From Burkholderia sp. Bp9142 (GTDB taxonomy: Bacteria > Pseudomonadota > Gammaproteobacteria > Burkholderiales > Burkholderiaceae), in the NCBI RefSeq assembly GCF_003853415.1, contig NZ_QTPP01000001.1, positions 434,001-498,000 on the forward strand: a stretch of 64,000 nucleotides of DNA, read 5' to 3'. Under the pieces are notes generated by a model. It did not search any database. It was not told where the DNA came from and worked only from the letters and a program-made list of their open reading frames with translations. Shown piece by piece: positions 53,258 through 63,665 of the stretch; position 1 is the stretch's first letter; each line of letters opens with the position of its first letter. The translations under genes and the position numbers were made by a program.

Positions 53258-54060
53258 GGCCGCCGCACCGAGTCCTGGTAGCGCGTCAGGATGAAATGCG
53301 CGACGTCGTCCGAGTGATACGCGGCGACGAGGCGCGCGACCCACGGCTTCGCGCGATCGGCGTCGCGCACGGTCAACACGTTCGCATACGGCGAGCGCGC
53401 GTCCTCGAGATTGATGCTGTCGCGCGCCGGCTGAAGCCCCGCGCGCGCGGCGTCCTCGCTGTCGATCGCGACGAACGCCGCCGAGTCGAGCGCCGCATGC
53501 AACCGATCGCGGCGCAGCGCGACGAATTTCAGCCCGAGCCGGTTGCCCGTCACGTCGCGCAGCGTCGCATGCAGGCCGGCCTTTTCGCGCAGCGTCACCA
53601 GCGTGTCGTTCTGCAGCAGCACGAGCGCGCGTGCCATCCCGCGCGGATCGGCCGGGATCGCGACCGTCGCGCCGGGCTGCAGTGCGTTCAGGCTCCCGAG
53701 CTTGCGCGAATAGAGCGCCATCGGCAGCGTGACGGTCGGCGCGACGGCGGCCAGTGCATAACCTTTCGCCGCGCGCGTCGCGGCAAGTCGCTGCGCGTCC
53801 TCGAAGCTCGCCGCGTCGATCCTGCCGTCCACGAGCGCGGTATCGATGCGCGACGCATCGTCGAATTCGACGACGTCGACACCCAGCCCGCGCGCGGCGG
53901 CGACACGTTTCACCTCGTCGAGGATGTCCGCATGCACGCCGCGCGTCACGCCGACGCGTATCGCCGGCGCGGCGGCGTCGGCGGCAACGGCCCGAGCCGG
54001 ATGCGCGAGGCCGCACGCAACGATCAGCGCCGCGGCAATGCAAGGTAGCAACGGCTTCAA
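53251..54060 (-). CDS. Periplasmic substrate-binding protein, MetQ/NlpA-like
   Basis: 269-aa exported protein with signal peptide (KPLLPCIAAALIVACGLAHPARAVA). The mature part has RVGVTRGVHADILDEVKRVAAARGLGVDVVEF, ALVDGRIDAASFEDAQRLA and a C-terminal AKPWVARLVAAYHSDDVAHFI, the pattern of NlpA/MetQ methionine-type binding proteins. It lacks an ABC partner nearby. The start is a TTG at 54060 that shares 4 bp (TTGA) with the stop of the upstream FGE gene, with GAGGGA seven bases ahead. In this operon the ligand might be a sulfur compound (inference). Confidence 0.82.
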   Translation of the reverse strand: MKPLLPCIAAALIVACGLAHPARAVAADAAAPAIRVGVTRGVHADILDEVKRVAAARGLGVDVVEFDDASRIDTALVDGRIDAASFEDAQRLAATRAAKGYALAAVAPTVTLPMALYSRKLGSLNALQPGATVAIPADPRGMARALVLLQNDTLVTLREKAGLHATLRDVTGNRLGLKFVALRRDRLHAALDSAAFVAIDSEDAARAGLQPARDSINLEDARSPYANVLTVRDADRAKPWVARLVAAYHSDDVAHFILTRYQDSVRRPW

Positions 54061-55106
54061 GACGCGTCCCTCAGGATCGTGCGGAACCCGATATGCGACG
54101 CGCCGAGGTCGGCTTCCTGCTGTTCGCGCGACGATGCGCGGTAACGCACGCAGTAATCGCGCGAGCACAGGAACGAGCCGCCCTTGATCACCATCGGCGT
54201 ATCGTGCCGGCGCGTCGGCGGTGCGACGGCCGCCGTGTCGCCGTTCGTGTGCGACTGATGCGGGCCCGTGTACGCGTCCTTCGTCCATTCCCATGCGTTG
54301 CCGATCATGTCGTACAGGCGGAAGCCGTTCGCCGCGTAGCAGCCGACCGGCGCCAGGCCCGCATGACCGTCCTCGGCCGTATCGAGCACCGGGAACGCGC
54401 CCTGCCAGTAGTTCGCGGCCGGCTTGCCCCGTGCGTCGCGCGGCGCCGCGTCGAGCGACGCGTCGTCGCGGCCGGCCTTGCCCGCGTATTCCCATTCGGC
54501 TTCGGTCGGCAGATCGCGGCCGAGCCAGCGCGCATACGCGAGCGCGTCGCGCTGCGTGACGAGCGTGACCGGCAGGTTGCCGAGCCCGTCGACGCTACTG
54601 CCGGGGCCGCGCGGCTGCCGCCACGATGCGCCCTTCACCCAGCTCCACCACGCGAGGTCGCGCGCATTCAACTCGTCGCGCGTCGGCACATGAAACACGG
54701 CCGCGCCGCCCTGCTGCTCCGCCTCGGTCACATAGCCGGTCGCCTGCACGAATGCGGCGAACTGCGCGATCGTCACGTCGGTCTGATCGATCCAGAACCC
54801 GCCGACGCGCGCCCTGCCGCCGCCGGCCGGCCGCTCGTCCGCGTAGCCGCGCGTGCTGCCGAACACGAACGCGCCGCCGCTCAGGTGCACCATCCCGGCC
54901 TTCGGATCGTCACGCCACTTCGCGGGCAGCCCCGAATAGCGCTCGCACTGCCGCTCCGAGCCGAGCGGCGCGAGCGGGCGGCCGCGATTCGCGTCGTCGA
55001 AGGCACCGGCCGGCGACGTCGACGGGCTCGCATAGCCGGCCGCGAACGCGGCCGCGAACAGCGTGGCCGCGAGCGCGGCGCCGAGCGTCCAGAAGCGGAA
55101 CCGCAT
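54057..55106 (-). CDS. Exported formylglycine-generating enzyme-like protein (FGE/SUMF1 family)
   Basis: 349-aa protein with an N-terminal signal or anchor (FRFWTLGAALAATLFAAAFAAGY). The FGE-sulfatase domain (about 70-345) includes DQTDVTIAQFAAFVQATGYVTEAE, PTEAEWEYAGKAG, DMIGNAWEWTKD and the active-site pair GGSFLCSRDYCVRYRASS, matching Cys336/Cys341 of human FGE. It is next to a sulfatase gene (10-bp gap), so it most likely oxidises the sulfatase active-site cysteine to formylglycine. Export of both proteins suggests that maturation takes place outside the cytoplasm. Confidence 0.93.
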   Translation of the reverse strand: MRFRFWTLGAALAATLFAAAFAAGYASPSTSPAGAFDDANRGRPLAPLGSERQCERYSGLPAKWRDDPKAGMVHLSGGAFVFGSTRGYADERPAGGGRARVGGFWIDQTDVTIAQFAAFVQATGYVTEAEQQGGAAVFHVPTRDELNARDLAWWSWVKGASWRQPRGPGSSVDGLGNLPVTLVTQRDALAYARWLGRDLPTEAEWEYAGKAGRDDASLDAAPRDARGKPAANYWQGAFPVLDTAEDGHAGLAPVGCYAANGFRLYDMIGNAWEWTKDAYTGPHQSHTNGDTAAVAPPTRRHDTPMVIKGGSFLCSRDYCVRYRASSREQQEADLGASHIGFRTILRDAS

Positions 55107-55116
55107 CGTGCCGTCC

Positions 55117-57066
55117 TCAGTAGTAGCCGCGCGGACGCAGCGGCTCGACGCCGCCGACGTTGCTCATGTAGGCCTTCCACTGGTCGACCAGCGTGCTGAT
55201 CACCGACGGGTTCCGGGCGGACACGTCGGTCGTCTCGCCGCGGTCCGCCGCGAGGTCGTACAGCTGCCAGTGACCGTCGAGCGGCCCGAGCGGCGGCTCG
55301 GTCCACAACGCCTTCCAGCGACCGTCGGCGCTGCGCAGGTACGCGCGGCCATACGCTTCGTCGCCGAACGGCGCCGTATGCACCTCGCCCGTCGCCGAAC
55401 CGGTCAGCACCGGCAGCAGCGACTGGCCCGTCACCGGATACACGTAGCGGTTGTTGTAGACGACCTTGCCCTTGTTCTGGTCGACGCCCGTCAGCGTGTT
55501 CACGAGCGGCGGTGCCGGCTGCGACGGCGGCGTGACGCCCGCGACCGCGAGGAACGTCGCCGTGTTGTCGGTCACGTGCGTGAACGCGCGCAGCGTCGGC
55601 AACTGTCGCGTCTGGCCGGCCAGGCGCACGATCGTCGGCGTCGACACGCCGCCTTCGGCTGCATAGCCCTTGGTCAGGCGGAACGGCGTCGCGCTCACTT
55701 CGGCCCAGCGCAGCCCGTATTGCAGCCGCTGCGCGTTCTGCTTGCCGTTGTCGGTGCCGAGCGTCGCGTAGATCGGCTCCTGTCCGTTCGCGGTGTCGGT
55801 CGCCGTCGGGTCCGCGCCCGAGTCGATCGGCCAGCCTTCCGCGCCGTTGTCCGACTGGAACATGATGAACGTGTTGTCGTATTCGCCGATGTCCTTCAGG
55901 TGCTGGATCAGCAGGCCGATGTTGTAGTCGAGGTTCTCGACCATCCCCGCGTAGATCTCCATGTAGCGCGCCTGTGCCTTGCGCTCGGCCGGGCTCAGGC
56001 TCGCCCACAGCTTGTCGACCTTGCCGGTGCCATAGTCGCTGTAGCCGTCGGCCGCCGAATGCACGGCGCTGATGTACTTCGCGTTCGCGGTGCCGTTGTT
56101 CGCCGTCGCGGGCGACGCCGACGTCGTTTCGGGCAGGCCGTCGAACGGCCTGAAATCGGCGGGAATCAGGCCGAGCGCCTTCTGCCGTGCGATCCGCGCG
56201 TTGCGGATCGCGTCGTAGCCGGCGTCGTACACGCCCGCGTACTTGTGCAGCCACGGGTCCGGCACCTGCAGCGGCCAGTGCGGCGACGTGTACGCCGCGT
56301 ACGCGAAGAACGGCTTGCCGTCCTGCTTGTTCGAATCGATGTACGAGATCAGCTTCTGCGTATAGAAGTCCGTCGAATAGAACACGGCCGGACTGCCGCC
56401 CGCGCCGCCCGGTTGGCCGGGCTGGCCCGGCTGCACGTAGCTGCCGTCTTCCGTGTAGTTCGACGAGCCGGCCGGCTCGTGTGCGAAGTGGTTCGTCGCC
56501 GCGCCGCCGAGCAGCACGTAGCTGCGCTCGAAGCCCCACTGGTCCGGCGTCTGTCCGCTGCCCGTCGTGCTGCCGGCGATCCCCGAGCCGATGTGCCACT
56601 TGCCCGCGATGTACGTGTGATAGCCGGCGTCCTTCAGCAGTTGCGCGAACGACAGCGCGCGATCGTTCAGGTAGCCCTCGTAGCCGGGCAGGCCGCGCCG
56701 CTCGTCGGTCGGCACGCCCATCGTGCCTTCGCCTATCAGATGGTGATCGGTGCCCGAGATCAGCATCGCGCGCGTGATCGCGCATACGGTGCCGGTGTGG
56801 TGGTTCGACAGGATGCGGCCCGACGCGACGAGCGCGTCGAGGTTCGGCGTGTTGATCTCGCCGCCGAATGCATGGATGTCGGAATAGCCGAGATCGTCGG
56901 CCATGATGTACAGGATGTTCGGGCGCTTGGCCGCGGGCGTCGCATTGGCCTGCGGCGGCGGATCGCTGTCGACGCCGCCGCACGACGCAAGCGACAGCGC
57001 GCCGGCGATCGCGGCGCAGACCACACGAAAACGGAAAGCATGCAACGGCGCGGCGGACTTTTTCAT
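55117..57066 (-). CDS. Lipoprotein arylsulfatase-like enzyme with atypical CxITR motif
   Basis: 649 aa. Lipoprotein signal with lipobox LASC at 26-29. The alkaline-phosphatase-fold domain shows the metal ligands MADDLGYSD (Asp57/Asp58), KWHIGS, HWPLQVP, and FQSDNGAEGW. The formylglycine site is TVCAITRAMLISG (Cys95): C-x-I-T-R instead of C-x-P-S/T-R. It is first in an operon with FGE, a binding protein and a cysteine-cluster protein. It probably releases sulfate from aryl or other sulfate esters at the cell envelope; the C-terminus (YDLAADRGETTDVSARNP) is typical of arylsulfatases. Confidence 0.92.
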   Translation of the reverse strand: MKKSAAPLHAFRFRVVCAAIAGALSLASCGGVDSDPPPQANATPAAKRPNILYIMADDLGYSDIHAFGGEINTPNLDALVASGRILSNHHTGTVCAITRAMLISGTDHHLIGEGTMGVPTDERRGLPGYEGYLNDRALSFAQLLKDAGYHTYIAGKWHIGSGIAGSTTGSGQTPDQWGFERSYVLLGGAATNHFAHEPAGSSNYTEDGSYVQPGQPGQPGGAGGSPAVFYSTDFYTQKLISYIDSNKQDGKPFFAYAAYTSPHWPLQVPDPWLHKYAGVYDAGYDAIRNARIARQKALGLIPADFRPFDGLPETTSASPATANNGTANAKYISAVHSAADGYSDYGTGKVDKLWASLSPAERKAQARYMEIYAGMVENLDYNIGLLIQHLKDIGEYDNTFIMFQSDNGAEGWPIDSGADPTATDTANGQEPIYATLGTDNGKQNAQRLQYGLRWAEVSATPFRLTKGYAAEGGVSTPTIVRLAGQTRQLPTLRAFTHVTDNTATFLAVAGVTPPSQPAPPLVNTLTGVDQNKGKVVYNNRYVYPVTGQSLLPVLTGSATGEVHTAPFGDEAYGRAYLRSADGRWKALWTEPPLGPLDGHWQLYDLAADRGETTDVSARNPSVISTLVDQWKAYMSNVGGVEPLRPRGYY

Positions 57067-57420
57067 TGTTGTGAACGCTCGATCTACGGGAGCGGCGATC
57101 TTAGCGTCGCCCGCGCGGCGCCCAAAGTCGGATTCGTCACATGCTAACGGGGAGGGGGAATATGCGGCGCGCGCGGTCAACCGGCACGCCGCGCGGCGAT
57201 CATTCAACAGCGCATCACCCGATACGGATCAGCCGGCCAAATCGCGAAAAACAGCGGCGGCACGCGCAACACCCCGCCGTATCGCACCATCGCGAGCAGC
57301 AACGAGATCGCGACGAGCGGAGCGTGCGATGTCGAAATCATGCGCTCCGGCTTTGCGACGACGCTCGCCTGCACCGCCCATCCATAGCGCATCCACGCGA
57401 ATGCTTTTCCGAATCCGTTA
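57067..57420. other. Stretch without a convincing gene between sulfatase and groES
   Basis: Promoter regions for the leftward sulfatase operon and rightward groESL. A 62-codon frame at 57204-57392 (-) encodes a hydrophobic segment (HAPLVAISLLLAMVRYGGVL) but has no ribosome site, so I do not call it a gene. Confidence 0.4.
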
Positions 57421-57479
57421 TTGGATCGCGCAGCCGCCCGTTTTTATACTCGTCAGCACGCTCTAATGACGAGTGCCAA
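57421..57479 (+). promoter_or_regulatory. groES promoter with CIRCE-like (HrcA) operator
   Basis: TTGGAT (57421-57426), 18-bp spacer, TATACT (57445-57450). Immediately after it lies TCAGCACGC-N9-GAGTGCCAA (57453-57479), which matches the CIRCE consensus TTAGCACTC-N9-GAGTGCTAA at 15 of 18 positions. HrcA repression of this groESL copy is therefore likely; the arm mismatches suggest weaker binding. Confidence 0.75.
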
Positions 57480-57511
57480 CCAATTTCGACGCAACAGAAC
57501 AGGACGGACAG

Positions 57512-57802
57512 ATGAGCCTACGCCCCTTGCACGACCGGGTCATCGTGAAGCGACTCGACCAGGAAACCACCACCGCCTCGGGCATCGTGATCCCCGACAG
57601 CGCCGCCGAAAAGCCCGACCAGGGCGAAGTGATCGCCGTCGGCCCCGGCCGCAAGGACGCGGACGGCCAGCGCATCGTGCCCGACCTGCAGATCGGCGAA
57701 CGCGTGCTGTTCGGCAAGTACGCAGGCCAGGCCGTCAAGGTGGACGGCAACGAATTCCTCGTGCTGCGCGAGGAAGACATCGTCGCGGTCGTCAATCAAT
57801 AA
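57512..57802 (+). CDS. groES: GroES co-chaperonin (accessory copy)
   Basis: 96-aa heptameric lid of Gro[35 protein letters not shown] contains the mobile loop (about 17-33), and [33 protein letters not shown] is the conserved core. AGGACGG precedes the ATG at 57512. It is transcribed with groEL (12-bp gap) from the CIRCE-like promoter. Burkholderia genomes usually carry a main groESL on chromosome 1, so this would be an additional copy. Confidence 0.96.
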   Translation: MSLRPLHDRVIVKRLDQETTTASGIVIPDSAAEKPDQGEVIAVGPGRKDADGQRIVPDLQIGERVLFGKYAGQAVKVDGNEFLVLREEDIVAVVNQ

Positions 57803-59455
<1,653 letters not shown>

Positions 59456-59504
59456 CGCCGGTCGAGGTGGCCGCCCGAGCCGGGCGGCTGCATGCCTTAC
59501 CCAC

Positions 59505-59534
59505 GACGCGTGGCGGCAGCGGCCGCCACGCGTC
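59505..59534. terminator. Bidirectional hairpin between groEL and porin gene
   Basis: Perfect 13-bp arms (GACGCGTGGCGGC and complement) with a 4-base loop, followed by TGTTGTT, between two convergent genes. Confidence 0.75.
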
Positions 59535-59564
59535 TGTTGTTCGCGGTCGGCGCGCGAGCCGCCG

Positions 59565-60713
59565 TCAGAACATCTGGCGCAGGCCGATCGCGGCCCCGAC
59601 GTTGTTGGTCCTGCCGATCTGGTCGACCTTGCCCGTGAGCGGGTTGGTCACACCCGGATAGTCGGCCGCGAACGCCCCGTTGCCGCGTGCGAAATCGACC
59701 GTGCCGTATACCTCGGTGTGCTTCGACAGCGCGTATTCGGCCAGTACGGTCGCCGAATAGTTGATCCCGGAGCCGAGCGTGCCGTCGAGCCGCTGCGCGT
59801 TGCGCGCGTGGCCGTAATAGCCGGCCACCGTGATCAGCAACGGCGCGGTGGCCTGCCAGTTCGCGCCGACGTAGAACGTATCGTCGATCCGGTTCGGGCT
59901 GCCGCCGCCCAGCACCGGCGCGCCGGCCTGCTGCATGTTGAAGTCCGTCGTGCCCGTCTTGTCCTGCCCGTGCAACCAGCCGGCCAGCAGGCGCACGGAC
60001 GGCGTGACCTGATACGCACCGCTCACGTGCAGGAAGTTCACCTTCGCGCCGTTGCGCGCACTGCCGTTCACGGACGATACCGAGGTCTGCTGGAAGCCGG
60101 CGTCGATCGATGCGGGCCCTCGCGCGTAGGTCAGCTCCACGCCGTACGTGCTGTCGAGGCCCATCGCGCCGGCATGATTGCCGAACCCGTAGATCGCATC
60201 GACGCTGAATCCGTTGTACGAGAACTTGTATTTCACGGAGTTCGGCACGGTCAGGTAGTTACCGATGCCGTTGTACGCCCAGCTGTCCTGCCAGTAGTCG
60301 CCGACGGTCATCGGGTCGAATACGTCGCCCATCGTGTCGTACAGCGGCGCGTACTGATTGCCGAACGTCAGCGTGCCGTACCGGTCGCTCGACAGGCCGA
60401 CGTATGCCTGCCGGCTGAACAGCGTGTTCGCGACGTGCAGCTTGCCGTCGCCGAGCTCGAAACCGTTCTCGAGACGGAAGACCGCCGACAGCCCGCCGCC
60501 GAGCGCCTCGCTGCCGCGCAAGCCCCAGCGGCTGTGCGTTTCCGGGCCGACCGTCATCCCGACCAGGTCCTTGCCGTCGGGACCGGCGTTCGTCTGATAA
60601 CGGAGCGCCGTATCGACGAGGCCATACAACGTGACGGCGCTCTGCGCGCACGCGGACGATGCTGCCATGGCGAGAACGGCGCCGATACCACCGGCGACGG
60701 CGATGCGTGTCAT
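59565..60713 (-). CDS. Gram-negative outer-membrane porin (OmpC/Omp38-like)
   Basis: 382-aa trimeric porin of the 16-stranded beta-barrel type common in Burkholderia. Signal peptide MTRIAVAGGIGAVLAMAASSACA followed by QSAVTLYGLVDTALRYQTN, the loop-3 region (about 105-130), and a C-terminal Phe (AAIGLRQMF), which directs BAM insertion. GGAGG precedes the ATG at 60713. It stands alone between groESL (convergent) and a divergent lysE-like gene and allows passive diffusion of small solutes. Confidence 0.94.
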   Translation of the reverse strand: MTRIAVAGGIGAVLAMAASSACAQSAVTLYGLVDTALRYQTNAGPDGKDLVGMTVGPETHSRWGLRGSEALGGGLSAVFRLENGFELGDGKLHVANTLFSRQAYVGLSSDRYGTLTFGNQYAPLYDTMGDVFDPMTVGDYWQDSWAYNGIGNYLTVPNSVKYKFSYNGFSVDAIYGFGNHAGAMGLDSTYGVELTYARGPASIDAGFQQTSVSSVNGSARNGAKVNFLHVSGAYQVTPSVRLLAGWLHGQDKTGTTDFNMQQAGAPVLGGGSPNRIDDTFYVGANWQATAPLLITVAGYYGHARNAQRLDGTLGSGINYSATVLAEYALSKHTEVYGTVDFARGNGAFAADYPGVTNPLTGKVDQIGRTNNVGAAIGLRQMF

Positions 60714-60943
60714 GAAAGGCCTCCCTGAGCGATTGATTTTGTAAGCAGTCCGACAGCATTCGCCGGCGGATGCCGGTACTGCGACCGGGAGAATAATCGG
60801 CCATATGCGCGGCACCTATTGCCGCTTCCGGATTGGACCTTTCCAGCATCGTCAACAATCGCGGTCGCGGTCGCGGCCGTGCCGCGTCCGGCGCGTCGCG
60901 CTCGGGTAAGATGAAAGCCCCTCCCGCTTCGCCGCCCACCGCC

Positions 60944-61558
60944 ATGTCGACCACCCTCACCGCCCTGCTGCCGCTCGCCGGCGTCCTGCTGCTCAGCGTG
61001 GCCAGCCCCGGCCCGAACTTCGTGATCGTCACGTCGACCGCGGTCGCGCAGCGCCGCGCCGGCGTGATGACCGGGCTCGGCCTCGCCGCTGCATCGGGCA
61101 CCTGGGCCGCGATCGCGATTGCCGGACTCGGCCTGCTCGTGACCCATGTCGCCTGGGTGCACACCGCGCTGCGGCTGGCGGGCGCCACCTACCTGATCTG
61201 GCTCGGCCTGAAAATGGTGCTGACCGCGCGCAAGCCGCTGCACGTTGCCGCACCGGCCGCGTCGTCCGGCTGGCACGCCGCGAAGAAAGGTTATGTGGTC
61301 AGCATGACGAACCCGAAAGCCGTCGCGTTCTACGGCAGTATCTTCGCGCTGATGGTGCCGGCCCACGCACCGGCCTGGTTCGATCTCACGGTCGTCGCGC
61401 TGTCGATCGGGATTTCGGGCGCGTGGTACTGCGCGATGGCGCTGCTCGCGTCGCACCCGTCGGTGCGCCGGTTGCTGATTCGACGCAAGGCCGTGCTCGA
61501 TACGACGGCCGGATTGCTGCTGATGGGGCTCGGCGGAAGGATGCTGGCCGGGCGTTGA
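60944..61558 (+). CDS. LysE/RhtB-family amino-acid exporter
   Basis: 204-aa inner-membrane exporter with about six helices. LLLSVASPGPNFVIVTSTAVAQRRAGVMTGLGLAAASGTWA is the family signature with the conserved SPGPN, and GYVVSMTNPKAVAFYGSIFALMV the second conserved block. ATG at 60944 gives the normal family length; ATG 60911 would add 11 unlikely residues. It ends 33 bp before a large hairpin shared with the convergent desulfurase gene. Substrate unknown; related proteins export lysine, threonine or homoserine lactone. Confidence 0.9.
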   Translation: MSTTLTALLPLAGVLLLSVASPGPNFVIVTSTAVAQRRAGVMTGLGLAAASGTWAAIAIAGLGLLVTHVAWVHTALRLAGATYLIWLGLKMVLTARKPLHVAAPAASSGWHAAKKGYVVSMTNPKAVAFYGSIFALMVPAHAPAWFDLTVVALSIGISGAWYCAMALLASHPSVRRLLIRRKAVLDTTAGLLLMGLGGRMLAGR

Positions 61559-61590
61559 TTCACATCACGTCCGCTCCGGCATCGACAAAA

Positions 61591-61635
61591 AAGGCCGCTT
61601 GCGACACCCCGTTTCCGGGGGCCGCAAGCGGCCTT
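61591..61635. terminator. Bidirectional hairpin between lysE-like and cysteine desulfurase genes
   Basis: Perfect 13-bp outer arms (AAGGCCGCTTGCG and complement) plus an inner CCCC/GGGG stem, preceded by AAAAAA on the left side. It ends the two convergent transcripts. Confidence 0.8.
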
Positions 61636-61652
61636 GCGTCAGGCTGCGAGCA

Positions 61653-63665
61653 TCAGCGCCGCGCCGCCAGCCTTCTCACGACACTCACCAGCGCGTCGAC
61701 TTCATCGCACGTGTTGTAGAACGCCAGCGACGGCCGCACCGTCGCTTCGAGCCCGAAGCGCCGCAGGATCGGCTGCGCGCAGTGATGCCCGGAGCGCACC
61801 GCGATGCCCTCCTCGTTCAGCGCCTGCCCGACTTCCTCCGTCTCATAGCCCTTCAGCACGAACGACAGCACGCTCGCCTTGTCGCGCGCGGTGCCGACGA
61901 GCCGCACGCCCGGCACCGGCGCGAGCACGCTCGTCGCATACGCGAGCAGATCGTGTTCGTAGCGCGCGATGTTCTCGATGCCGACCCGGCTCACGTAATC
62001 GAGCGCCGCGCCCAGCCCCACCGCATCCGCGATGTTGCCGGTGCCGGCCTCGAAGCGGTTCGGCGGCGGCTGGAACACCGTGCGCTCGAACGTCACGTCC
62101 GCGATCATGTTGCCGCCGCCCTGCCAGGGCGGCATGTCGTCGAGGATCGCGCGCTTGCCGTACACGACGCCGATCCCGGTCGGCCCGTAGATCTTGTGCC
62201 CGGAGAACACGAAGAAATCCGCATCGAGCGCCTGCACGTCGACGCGCAGGTGCGAGATCGACTGCGCGCCGTCGACGAGCGCCTTCGCGCCCGCGCGATG
62301 CGCCAACTCGACGATCTCCTTCACCGGCACGACCGTGCCGAGCGCATTCGACACCTGCGTGACGGACACGATCTTCGTGCGATCGTTGAGCAGCTTCCGG
62401 TATTCGTCGAGCAGCACCTGCCCCGAATCGTCGACCGGAATCACGCGCAGCGTCGCGCCCTTGAGCGCGGCAAGCTGCTGCCACGGCACGATGTTCGCGT
62501 GATGCTCGAGATGCGACACGACGATCTCGTCGCCTTCGCCGACGTTCTGCACGCCCCACGTCTTCGCGATCAGGTTGATCGCCTCGGTGGTGCCGCGCAC
62601 GAACACGATCTCCTCCGGCGAAGACGCGCCGATGAAGCGCCGCACGGTGTCGCGCGCATGCTCGTACGCATCCGTCGCGCGGCCCGCCAGCGCATGCGCG
62701 GCGCGGTGGATGTTGGAGTTCTCGTGCGCATAGAAATAGGCGAGACGGTCGATCACGGCCTGCGGCTTGTGCGTGGTCGCCGCGTTGTCGAACCAGACGA
62801 GCTGCTTGCCGTTCACGCGCTCCTGCAGGATCGGGAAGTCGCGGCGGATCGCATTCACGTCGAACGGCGGGTGCGCGCCGCGATGCAGGGTGCCCTGCGG
62901 CTCGGCTGCCTTCGCATCGTCGATGAAGTAACGCGGCACGTCCGCGCCCGATGCACGCGACACCGGCACGTCGCGATGCACGGCGAGCAACTCGCGGAGC
63001 GCGTCGTCGCCCGGCAGCCCGAACGCTTCCGGCGATGCGAGGCCGTTCGACGGCACGACGATGTCCTGCGGCGTCGCCTGCCAGCCCTGCAGCGAGCCGT
63101 CGGTGAAGTAATACGGCGACGCGGCCGGCGCGGCCTTCACCGCGCTCTCCGACACCGCCGCATTCGCCTGCGGCACGCCGAGCGCCGCACCGCCGACGCG
63201 CGGCTCGAACGCGGGCGCGATCGACACCGCATTGTCGGGCAGCCAGTTCTGCGCGGCCGCATGCGGCGCAAGCGCCGGCACGCGGTTGCCCAGCGACAGC
63301 ACGTGCGTCGGCGCGGACGGCGCGAGGTTCGCGCCGGGCGCCTTGCCTTGCGGCAATGCAAGCCCCGGCACGCCGGTGCCCGTGCCGCCCGGCCCCGCGA
63401 GCGGCGAGCCGGCCGGCGCCGGATTGCTCACCGACGCGAGGATCGGTGCCGCCGCCGGCAACGCCGACGGCACGCCGCCGACCGCCCCGCTACCCGCCGA
63501 CAGCCCGGGCGCGGTGGCCTGCCCGGGCGGCGTCGCGAAGAACTCGGACGCGAGCCGCGCAAGCGCCGCCGGATCGGGCAGGCCGGCCGGCAGCGGTGCG
63601 TGCGGCAACGCGAGCGCGTCGCTGCCGGTCGAGGCGGGATTAACGGTAGGTGTCGGGATAGTCAT
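61653..63665 (-). CDS. Encapsulin-associated cysteine desulfurase (SufS-like) with disordered N-terminal cargo-loading region
   Basis: 670 aa. Residues 1 to about 265 are Ala/Pro/Gly-rich and probably disordered, with short conserved-looking islands (ALARLASEFFATPPGQ near 34; RVPALAPHAAAQNWLPDN near 128). Residues about 268-670 form a SufS-type PLP enzyme: FDNAATTHKPQAVI, SHLEHHANIVPW, the PLP lysine in SGHKIYGPTGIG and catalytic Cys629 in RSGHHCAQP. It takes sulfur from cysteine, leaving alanine. It overlaps the end of a family 2A encapsulin gene by 26 bp; in known systems the N-terminal region targets the enzyme into the shell, where elemental sulfur is stored. Confidence 0.93.
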   Translation of the reverse strand: MTIPTPTVNPASTGSDALALPHAPLPAGLPDPAALARLASEFFATPPGQATAPGLSAGSGAVGGVPSALPAAAPILASVSNPAPAGSPLAGPGGTGTGVPGLALPQGKAPGANLAPSAPTHVLSLGNRVPALAPHAAAQNWLPDNAVSIAPAFEPRVGGAALGVPQANAAVSESAVKAAPAASPYYFTDGSLQGWQATPQDIVVPSNGLASPEAFGLPGDDALRELLAVHRDVPVSRASGADVPRYFIDDAKAAEPQGTLHRGAHPPFDVNAIRRDFPILQERVNGKQLVWFDNAATTHKPQAVIDRLAYFYAHENSNIHRAAHALAGRATDAYEHARDTVRRFIGASSPEEIVFVRGTTEAINLIAKTWGVQNVGEGDEIVVSHLEHHANIVPWQQLAALKGATLRVIPVDDSGQVLLDEYRKLLNDRTKIVSVTQVSNALGTVVPVKEIVELAHRAGAKALVDGAQSISHLRVDVQALDADFFVFSGHKIYGPTGIGVVYGKRAILDDMPPWQGGGNMIADVTFERTVFQPPPNRFEAGTGNIADAVGLGAALDYVSRVGIENIARYEHDLLAYATSVLAPVPGVRLVGTARDKASVLSFVLKGYETEEVGQALNEEGIAVRSGHHCAQPILRRFGLEATVRPSLAFYNTCDEVDALVSVVRRLAARR

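Noticed and set aside
57204-57392. 62-codon hydrophobic frame on the - strand upstream of groES
   Set aside because: No ribosome site, no recognisable family, and the region is needed for two divergent promoters.
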